64,000 nucleotides of DNA, taken from NCBI GenBank assembly GCA_965267475.1, contig OZ254079.1, forward strand, positions 2,852,001 through 2,916,000, given 5' to 3'. The stretch comes from JBCBKU01 sp965267475 (GTDB taxonomy: Bacteria; Pseudomonadota; Alphaproteobacteria; Rhodobacterales; Rhodobacteraceae). The notes below the pieces were generated by a model that did not search any database, had not been told where the DNA came from, and saw nothing but the letters and a program-made list of their open reading frames with translations. The number at the start of each line of letters is the position of its first letter. Position 1 is the first letter of the stretch. Shown in pieces: positions 58,701 to 64,000 of the stretch. The position numbers and the translations under genes were made by a program.

Positions 58701-59185
58701 ATATGGGGCGGCACCGGAATTACGGGCCCGTCCGGACGCTGAACACCAAGACGTTCTTCTACGGGATGGAACCGGGCGAGGAAATCTCGGCCGAGATCGA
58801 CCCCGGCGTAACGCTTGAAATCCGCCTGCAAGCTATTGGCGAAACACAGGAAGACGGTCAGGCGCGTGTGTTTTTCGAATTGAACGGCCACCCCCGTGTG
58901 ATCCGGGTGCCGGACCGCAACAGCCAGGCCGCCCACGCGGCACGCCCGAAAGCCGAAGCCGGCAATGCCGACCATATCGGCGCGCCGATGCCCGGGGTTC
59001 TGGCCTCAATCGCTGTCCAGCCCGGCGCCGAGGTGAAGGAAGGAGACCTTCTTCTCACCATCGAGGCGATGAAGATGGAAACCGGCCTTTATGCCGAGCG
59101 GGACGCCAAGGTGAAGGCCGTCCACGTCCAGCCGGGCGGCCAGATCGATGCCAAGGATTTGCTGGTGGAGTTCGAGCCGGACTAG
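55736..59185 (+). CDS. pyc: Pyruvate carboxylase
   Basis: 1149 aa, the single-chain form. Biotin carboxylase domain at about 1-455 (ILVANRGEIAIRVMRAA, the ATP loop GGGGRGM, FIEVNPRVQVEHTVTEE), carboxyltransferase domain at about 530-810 (TTMRDGHQSLLATRMR, HFHTHDTAGL, with the metal-binding His pair), allosteric/PC tetramerisation linker, and a biotinyl domain with Lys1113 in EAMKMET. It carboxylates pyruvate to oxaloacetate in anaplerosis. It probably shares a transcript with the lldD-type gene. Its TAG shares four bases with the stop of the convergent sorting protein gene. Confidence 0.98.
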   Translation: MAEFQKILVANRGEIAIRVMRAANELGKRTVAVYAAEDKLSLHRFKADEAYLIGEGLGPVAAYLSIEDIIRVARQCGADAIHPGYGLLSENPEFVEACEAAGITFIGPKAETMRALGDKASARKVAIKAGVPVVPATDVLGDDMKAIAKEAEKIGYPLMLKASWGGGGRGMRPIEGPGEMEEKILEGRREAEAAFGNGEGYLEKMILRARHVEVQILGDKHGNIYHLWERDCSVQRRNQKVVERAPAPYLSPAQREEICNLGKKIAEEVNYECAGTIEFLMDMETGAFYFIEVNPRVQVEHTVTEEVTGIDIVRAQILIAEGKALVEATGTASQYDVKLDGHAIQCRVTSEDPQNNFIPDYGRITAYRGATGMGIRLDGGTAYSGAVITRYYDSLLEKVTAWAPTPEAAIKRMDRALREFRIRGVATNIAFVENLLKHPKFLSNEYHTKFIDETPELFQFRKRRDRATKILNYIADVSVNGHPETVDRPRPPADLKPPKPPALTGDTPPPGTKQILDAEGPEGVAKWMAAQKKLLITDTTMRDGHQSLLATRMRSFDMINVAPTYAHNMSDLFSVECWGGATFDVAYRFLQECPWQRLRDLRKAMPNLMTQMLLRASNGVGYTNYPDNVVRFFVKTAAETGIDMFRVFDSLNWVENMRVAMDAVVEAGKVCEGTICYTGDILNPDRAKYDLKYYVEMGKELKKAGAHVLGVKDMAGLMKPDAAYVLFAALKDDVGLPIHFHTHDTAGLACATILAAAEAGVDAVDCAMDAFSGNTSQATLGTVVEMLAHSDRDTGLDVGAIRDISNYWEAVRGQYAAFESGLQAPASEVYLHEMPGGQFTNLKAQARSLGLEERWHEVAQMYADVNQMFGDIVKVTPSSKVVGDMALMMVSQNLTREDVENPDKDVAFPDSVVDMMKGNLGQPPGGWPKKLQKKILKGEDAGTDRPGKHLDPVDLDATRADVSKELEGYKLNDADLGGYLMYPKVYLDYMGRHRNYGPVRTLNTKTFFYGMEPGEEISAEIDPGVTLEIRLQAIGETQEDGQARVFFELNGHPRVIRVPDRNSQAAHAARPKAEAGNADHIGAPMPGVLASIAVQPGAEVKEGDLLLTIEAMKMETGLYAERDAKVKAVHVQPGGQIDAKDLLVEFEPD

Positions 59186-59826
59186 ACCCGCCGACGTCTC
59201 CACCCCCGGACGGCCAACAAGGCTAGGATCGCAGCCAGAAGCATCCACGCGCTGGCGGGCAACGGTGTGACCGCAACCCTTGTCTGAGCGTCCTTGATCG
59301 CCAAGGTGTCGAGCGCCGCAAACCGCGACCCGACTTCGGCGGTCAACCGGATCTCGTCAAAGAGCGAGCCTGAAAAGCCGAAGAAATTTGTGCTGTTCAG
59401 GAAAGTCGTGGCCGTGAAGCTTTCAACCAGCGATCCGTTCAGGAATGCCTCGAATTTGGTCGAGCCCTGGCGGGTGAACGCAAAGCTCGCCGCTTCCACC
59501 GCGCTGGTGAAGATGATCGAGAACGGATCGAATATATCGAAGCCGCCGGTTTGTCCGCGTTGAAAGTTGACAAGGGCCGGGCCCGCAAAGCCTGCCCGCG
59601 GCGAGACCGAGTTGAGATAGACAAGCTGCGGCGTGAAACTCACCCCGAGACCGGCATATTGATTGGTCACGGCACCGCCATTGGCCACGGCAACCTCATC
59701 GAACCCGATCACACGGTCGGCGTCGGCGATTCCCGTTGCGGCTGAGATGATCGTTGCAGCAGAGGCCGTACTGGCCATACCAAGAAAACCAAGCGCAACA
59801 AGGGCGCCCTTCGCAAAAGTCAGCAT
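59182..59826 (-). CDS. Secreted protein with VPLPA-CTERM-type sorting signal
   Basis: 214 aa. A signal peptide at 1-23 (FAKGALVALGFLGMASTASA), then a beta-rich central region with PEP-CTERM-like features (VIGFDEVAVANGG, YAGLGVSFTPQLVYL, LFDEIRLT). The C-terminus has TPLPASAWML, a hydrophobic helix (LLAAILALLAVRG) and the basic end WRRRRV, the tripartite signal cleaved by exosortase/archaeosortase-type enzymes linked to exopolysaccharide in this order. No exosortase is in the window. The stop shares CTAG with pyc. Confidence 0.88.
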   Translation of the reverse strand: MLTFAKGALVALGFLGMASTASAATIISAATGIADADRVIGFDEVAVANGGAVTNQYAGLGVSFTPQLVYLNSVSPRAGFAGPALVNFQRGQTGGFDIFDPFSIIFTSAVEAASFAFTRQGSTKFEAFLNGSLVESFTATTFLNSTNFFGFSGSLFDEIRLTAEVGSRFAALDTLAIKDAQTRVAVTPLPASAWMLLAAILALLAVRGWRRRRV

Positions 59827-60020
59827 TGGTTTTCCCCTTCCCAGGTTGGGGACAGTTTACCAGATCGAAACAATGAATCCAGACGTTACAGATTGTGCCC
59901 AAGGATCTGTGGCATCGGGGCCCGCCGGCGAGCCGAGCGCGACCACATTCCCCTAGGCCGCTGACGCCTGCTTTTTTCCTTGCACGCCGGACTGAGACAC
60001 TTTATCCCGCGCGGACGGAT

Positions 60021-60095
60021 GCGGGCGTAGCTCAGGGGTAGAGCATTACCTTGCCAAGGTAAGGGTCGTGAGTTCGAATCTCATCGCCCGCTCCA
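60021..60095 (+). tRNA. tRNA-Gly (GCC)
   Basis: Cloverleaf: acceptor GCGGGCG pairs with CGCCCGC (60085-60091), D arm GCTC..GAGC, anticodon arm TTACC-TTGCCAA-GGTAA with anticodon GCC, T arm with TTCGAATC. The discriminator T is followed by an encoded CCA (60093-60095). No terminator T tract longer than four follows. The adjacent sequence holds a gene relic, as often found beside tRNAs. Confidence 0.97.
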
Positions 60096-60279
60096 ATTTT
60101 CTGGCACACAAGCTTGAATTTGATCGACCAGGCGGATGCTTGGCTTTTTTTGTTCAGTTCGTTTCGCCCTTTGGCCCCAGCAAATGGTGGCGCGACTTCT
60201 TTTCCGATATTTGTCAATGACTTGGCCGAGAAAATGGGGCGCCAATCCAGCACAGGTTGACTGAGATCCCTCCCAGACC

Positions 60280-60621
60280 TCACGCACCAACCGTGACCAC
60301 CAGCCTTCGATATGACGTGAGCGGGACCTGCCGACCGGCACTTGTGGCCTGGCAGATCAGGTGCAACTCGCTTCCGCTGGCGTCGGTCGGCACGTCGGAT
60401 TTCGCCTTCGCAACACTGCCAAGCTTAATCGGCAGAGACCCAACAAAGGTTCCAGGCTCGGGATAGGTGTACCACTTGCACTGGATCGGACCTTCTTCGC
60501 TTTCCGAGGCGCTGGCATCCAGTTCGATCACCTCCCCAGGGCGTGCATTCGCCCGCAGGATCGTCCGGTTATTATCCCCAAACATCGAGATCACCGGCGG
60601 GTGGGCGCACTCTTCCGGCGA
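60280..60621 (-). pseudogene. C-terminal remnant of a DUF1593 family protein
   Basis: Reading on the minus strand from 60621, the frame gives ECAHPPVISMFGDNN, then RPGEVIELDASASESEEGP, KWYTYPEPGTFVGSLPI and a final TSYRRLVVTVGA. This is the C-terminal Ig-like domain of DUF1593 (glycoside-hydrolase-like, nucleoside-hydrolase fold) proteins. A TAG directly precedes the conserved part and no N-terminal catalytic domain is found in any frame upstream, so the gene is truncated. It lies 185 bp from tRNA-Gly, suggesting an island remnant. Confidence 0.65.
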
Positions 60622-61034
60622 CTACGACCGGGCGGGCGGGCGCGGCGGTTTTGGCAGCGAGTTTTCACAGCGCTTCGCCCTTCGTTGCCTGCAACATGGG
60701 GTCGGCGCTGAGGGCGTGACGGCACCGGGATATCCAAAGCGCTCGTTGACCAATCAACCAATTGCGACTCTTCCGTTTTTTTGCAGCGAGCGCCGCCCAG
60801 ATTTCGGCCCGCTTGCCGTTGCCATGACTGTCCTCAGACCCTGGCGCCCGTTCGGAACATCGCCAGCGCTGAAAGCTAAATAATTGTAAAATATGGAAAA
60901 ACTTTCGTCCAACAATGCACGGGAGCTTCTTGATCTTCGTCTCTTGACCATTGTGAGAGATAAGCGTCATCCTCCCTAGATCGACAGCCCAAGCGGCTGA
61001 TCAAAATACAAAAGCAAAAAACTTGGGAGAGAAC
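60622..61034. other. Region between gene relic and TAXI gene, no gene supported
   Basis: About 413 bp. The left half is GC-rich with stop-interrupted frames, probably decayed coding DNA. The right half is AT-rich (around 60878-60905, with TAATTGTAAAATATGG), the likely promoter of the TAXI gene. Confidence 0.4.
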
Positions 61035-62003
61035 ATGAAACATACAATTATCGGCACGGCTTTTGCTGCACTGGTCATGGCGGGCGGCACCGCCTCGGCA
61101 CAGGACCAGACATTCATCTCGATCGGAACAGGCGGCGTCACCGGCGTTTACTATCCGACCGGCGGTGCAATCTGCCGCATGCTTGGACCAACCCGGAAAG
61201 AACACGGGATCCGCTGCGGCGTGGAATCGACCGGCGGGTCGGTGTTCAACATCAACGCCATCCGCTCGGGCGAATTGGAGTTTGGCGTTGCGCAGTCTGA
61301 CTGGCAGTTCCACGCCTACAACGGCACTTCGCGTTTCGAGGAACAGGGCCCGTTCGAAGAACTACGCGCCGTCTTCTCGGTTCACCCAGAGCCTTTCACC
61401 GTCGTCGCCCGCGCAGATGCGGGGATCCAATCCTTTGAGGATCTCAAGGGCAAGCGGGTCAATGTCGGCAACCCGGGTTCGGGCCAGCGCGGCACAATGG
61501 AAGTTCTGATGGCCGCCATGGGCTGGACGATGGACGACTTCGCCCTTGCGTCCGAACTTCAGGCCGCTGAGCAGTCGCAGGCCCTGTGCGACAACAATAT
61601 CGATGCCATGATCTATACCGTCGGCCACCCGTCCGGTTCGATCCAAGAGGCAACCACAGCCTGCGATTCCGTGCTGGTGAATGTCGAGAACGACGCAACA
61701 GCGATGCTGGTCGAAGAAAACCCATTCTACCGCGTCGCCACCATTCCGGGCGGCATGTATCGCGGGACCGATTCCGACACGACCACATTTGGTGTGGGCG
61801 CAACATTCGTGTCGTCGACGGCTGTGTCGGATGATGTGGTTTACGAGGTGACGAAGGCCGTGTTCGAAAATATCGACGCGTTCCGCGGGCTGCATCCGGC
61901 TTTTGCCAATCTCGACCCTGCGCAAATGGCCAATGACGGTCTGTCTGCCCCGCTGCATCCGGGTGCCGAGCGTTACTATCGCGAAGTTGGTCTGATCGAG
62001 TAG
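61035..62003 (+). CDS. TAXI family TRAP transporter solute-binding protein
   Basis: 322 aa from the ATG at 61035, with GGGAG at 7 nt; the TTG 12 nt earlier is less likely. Signal peptide at about 1-23 (HTIIGTAFAALVMAGGTASA). The TAXI pattern begins FISIGTGGVTGVYYPTGGA, with VESTGGSVFNINAIRSGELE (in part), GQRGTMEVLM and a C-terminal FANLDPAQM. It binds the substrate in the periplasm for the fused TRAP permease encoded 78 bp downstream. TAXI proteins of this type are often glutamate/2-oxoacid binders, but the ligand cannot be named from sequence. Confidence 0.95.
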   Translation: MKHTIIGTAFAALVMAGGTASAQDQTFISIGTGGVTGVYYPTGGAICRMLGPTRKEHGIRCGVESTGGSVFNINAIRSGELEFGVAQSDWQFHAYNGTSRFEEQGPFEELRAVFSVHPEPFTVVARADAGIQSFEDLKGKRVNVGNPGSGQRGTMEVLMAAMGWTMDDFALASELQAAEQSQALCDNNIDAMIYTVGHPSGSIQEATTACDSVLVNVENDATAMLVEENPFYRVATIPGGMYRGTDSDTTTFGVGATFVSSTAVSDDVVYEVTKAVFENIDAFRGLHPAFANLDPAQMANDGLSAPLHPGAERYYREVGLIE

Positions 62004-62081
62004 TCGCTGCCTTTTCCGCAGAGAAACAGCCAGGGGCGGACCCAATCCGCCCCGGCACAACACGTCTGAGGGGACAGGGAC

Positions 62082-64000
62082 ATGGCGGACCAAACTGACG
62101 GCTCGAAGCAGCTTTCCGACGAGGATCTTCAGGACCTTGTCGCCAGCACAGACACCGGAGGGCGCGCGCCGGATGCCCGCTGGGTGATGCTTCTGATCTC
62201 GGGGATCGCCCTGACATGGTCGCTTTTTCAGCTTTGGATTGCGCAGCCGATGCTTTGGTTCGGGCAGTACTTTCCGGTCTTCAATTCTTCGCAGACCCGA
62301 CCGATCCACCTGATGTTCGCGATCGTGCTTGCGTTTCTGGCCTATCCCGCTCTGAAATCCTCGCCACGCCACAAAGTCCCGATCCTTGACTGGGTTCTTG
62401 CGGGCGTAGGGTTCGTCTGTACCTTCTATATTTTCTGGTTTTCCGACACGCTGGCGAACACGGCGCGGTCGGGGTTGCCAACCAACTTTCAGATCATCCT
62501 GGGCGCCGTGGGCATCCTTGTCCTTCTCGAAGCTTCGCGCCGGGCGCTTGGTCCTGCGCTGACGATCGTCGGGTCGCTCTTCCTGTTGTATGCCTATATG
62601 GGCCAGGGCTGGTTGATCCCCGAATTGATCGAGCACGAAGGCTTATCGTTCAACGCGCTGATCAATGCCCAGTGGCTGGACACGGCCGGTGTGTTCGGCA
62701 TCCCACTGGGCGTTTCAACCGCCTTCGTGTTCCTTTTCGTCCTGTTCGGATCGCTTCTCGATAAGGCCGGGGCCGGAAACTACTTTATCCAGCTTGCCTT
62801 TGCGGGGCTGGGGCATCTTCGGGGCGGACCCGCCAAAGCCGCCGTTCTGGGGTCGGCCATGACCGGCCTGATCTCGGGCTCGTCCATTGCCAATGTGGTC
62901 ACGACCGGCACGTTCACGATCCCGCTGATGAAACGCGTTGGCTTCACGAACGAGCAAGCCGGCTCGGTCGAGGTTGCGTCTTCTGTCAATGGCCAGATCA
63001 TGCCGCCGGTCATGGGGGCCGCGGCTTTCCTGATGGTCGAGTTCATTGGCATTTCCTATGTCGAGGTCATCAAGCACGCCTTCATCCCGGCGGTGATTTC
63101 CTACATCGCGCTGGTCTATATCGTGCACCTGGAAGCGCTAAAAAAGGACATGCCCGCCCTTGGTGAGGCAAAGTCCTTCTTGGGCATGATCGTCAAGGCG
63201 TTCATTGGCTTCGCCGTTGCGGGCGTTGGTTTCACCATCCTGATCTATCTGGTGAATTTCCTAGAACAGGCGATCCCTTCTCTGATGTCGCCGGTTATGA
63301 TCGTGGCGTTGGGTCTGGTCTACATCTACCTTGTGCGCGTTGCGTCCAAGCACCCGGATCTGGCCATCGACGACCCGAATGATCCAAACATCACCTTGCC
63401 CGAGGCAAAGGACGTCTATCCGACCGGCCTGCATTATGTGCTGCCGATCTTCGTTCTGGTCTGGTTCCTGATGGTGGAACAGCAGAGCCCGGCAAAGTCC
63501 GCCTTCTACGCCACGGCTTTGATGCTGTTCATCATCGTGACGCAGAAACCGCTCAAGGCCCTGTTCCGCTCGGAATCCATGTCCAAGGCAATGTCGGACG
63601 GCTGGAACGACCTGATTGAGGGTCTGATTGCGGGCGCCCGGAACATGATCGGCATCGGCGTCGCGACGGCTGCTGCCGGTATCATCGTGGCCACCGTGAC
63701 GAAGACCCCGATCGGCACGGAGCTTGCCGGGCTGGTGGAGTTCCTGTCGGGCGGCAGCCTGATCATCATGCTTCTGCTGGTCGGTCTGTTCTCGCTGATC
63801 CTCGGGATGGGACTGCCGACCACGGCGAACTATATCGTCGTTTCGTCGCTAATGGCCGGGGTGGTCGTCAGTCTCGGCGCGCAGGAAGGGTTGATTGTTC
63901 CGCTGATCGCGGCGCATCTCTTCGTGTTCTACTTCGGGATCATGGCGGATGTGACACCGCCCGTGGGGCTCGCGAGTTTCGCGGCGGCCGCCGTATCAGG
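62082..64000 (+). CDS. TRAP transporter fused permease (4TM/12TM), partial
   Basis: Starts at the ATG at 62082 and stays open for 639 codons to the window edge. An acidic cytoplasmic N-terminus (about 1-35), a 4-TM DctQ-like part, then the DctM-like core: GSSIANVVTTGTFTIPLMKR, VNGQIMPPVMGAAAFLM, and the signature GMGLPTTANYIVVSSLM (near residue 577), ending in ADVTPPVGLASFAAA. With the adjacent TAXI protein it forms a complete two-component secondary importer. The C-terminal ~150 residues lie outside. It is a different gene from the fragment at the left edge. Confidence 0.95.
   Translation, partial: MADQTDGSKQLSDEDLQDLVASTDTGGRAPDARWVMLLISGIALTWSLFQLWIAQPMLWFGQYFPVFNSSQTRPIHLMFAIVLAFLAYPALKSSPRHKVPILDWVLAGVGFVCTFYIFWFSDTLANTARSGLPTNFQIILGAVGILVLLEASRRALGPALTIVGSLFLLYAYMGQGWLIPELIEHEGLSFNALINAQWLDTAGVFGIPLGVSTAFVFLFVLFGSLLDKAGAGNYFIQLAFAGLGHLRGGPAKAAVLGSAMTGLISGSSIANVVTTGTFTIPLMKRVGFTNEQAGSVEVASSVNGQIMPPVMGAAAFLMVEFIGISYVEVIKHAFIPAVISYIALVYIVHLEALKKDMPALGEAKSFLGMIVKAFIGFAVAGVGFTILIYLVNFLEQAIPSLMSPVMIVALGLVYIYLVRVASKHPDLAIDDPNDPNITLPEAKDVYPTGLHYVLPIFVLVWFLMVEQQSPAKSAFYATALMLFIIVTQKPLKALFRSESMSKAMSDGWNDLIEGLIAGARNMIGIGVATAAAGIIVATVTKTPIGTELAGLVEFLSGGSLIIMLLLVGLFSLILGMGLPTTANYIVVSSLMAGVVVSLGAQEGLIVPLIAAHLFVFYFGIMADVTPPVGLASFAAAAVS

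Noticed and set aside
60032..60283. A minus-strand frame whose product ends GDEIRTHDPYLGKVMLYP
   Set aside because: The C-terminal part is the reverse translation of tRNA-Gly, a well-known annotation artefact; no upstream domain supports it.
60665..60970. A minus-strand 101-codon frame upstream of the DUF1593 remnant
   Set aside because: No similarity to the missing part of DUF1593 or to any family I know, and low plausibility of composition; probably decayed or random.
1..64000. The TRAP permease fragments at the two ends as one gene of a circular molecule
   Set aside because: The end regions overlap in alignment but differ (PVAIAAYAAAPIAG at the left, PVGLASFAAAAVSG at the right), so they are two paralogues.

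Overview
The window looks like chromosomal DNA of a GC-rich marine alphaproteobacterium, most likely Rhodobacterales (Roseobacter group). The support is: an alphaproteobacterial mra/dcw order with FtsZ ending in an EIPAFLRRQ-type tail, two DUF2484 genes between murC and murB (a family I know from this order), aerobic cobaltochelatase cobS/cobT beside bolA and a J-domain gene, a VPLPA-type sorting protein, TAXI/TRAP transporters, and a DUF1127 gene followed by CCUCCUCCC-loop RNAs. No phage, insertion sequence or CRISPR array is visible.

Layout. 1-6.6 kb is accessory: the 3' end of a fused TRAP permease coupled to a sulfatase, a cupredoxin, a DUF4142 protein, AraC and LysR regulators, a small membrane protein, an NTF2-like secreted protein and an orphan zinc-ribbon gene. 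6.8-10.7 kb holds gatB, a DMT exporter and two tandem DUF4177 genes. 10.7-19.9 kb is a bolA / J-domain / chemoreceptor / cobS / secreted orf / cobT / pepP / DUF427 block. 20-23.4 kb holds a CLC chloride protein and a 2-hydroxyacid dehydrogenase.

23.5-49.2 kb is the cell-division and peptidoglycan supercluster on the minus strand. In transcription order it reads mraZ, rsmH, ftsL, ftsI, murE, murF, mraY, murD, [ldh and a gamma-butyrobetaine hydroxylase-like gene inserted on the plus strand], ftsW, murG, murC, DUF2484 x2, a small membrane gene, murB, ddl, ftsQ, ftsA, ftsZ, lpxC, bamD, recN. Most junctions overlap by 1-4 nt, implying coupled translation. The 603-bp region upstream of mraZ carries several TGGGA-N5-TGGGA (MraZ-box-like) arrays, a perfect DnaA box and a dense cluster of GANTC sites. 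A second perfect DnaA box lies in front of ftsZ.

49.8-59.8 kb holds mrp, the DUF1127 gene with two tandem cuckoo/CcsR-like RNAs, a stand-alone receiver protein, a UvrD helicase, an lldD-type dehydrogenase, pyruvate carboxylase and a VPLPA-sorted protein. 60-64 kb holds tRNA-Gly(GCC), a decayed DUF1593 fragment, and a TAXI binding protein with a TRAP permease that runs off the end.

The most interesting signals are the tandem anti-Shine-Dalgarno-loop RNAs behind the DUF1127 gene, the mraZ upstream control region, and the interruption of the dcw cluster by an opposite-strand metabolic pair whose last gene overlaps murD by 32 nt. All functional calls are by reading and recall of families; no database search was possible.
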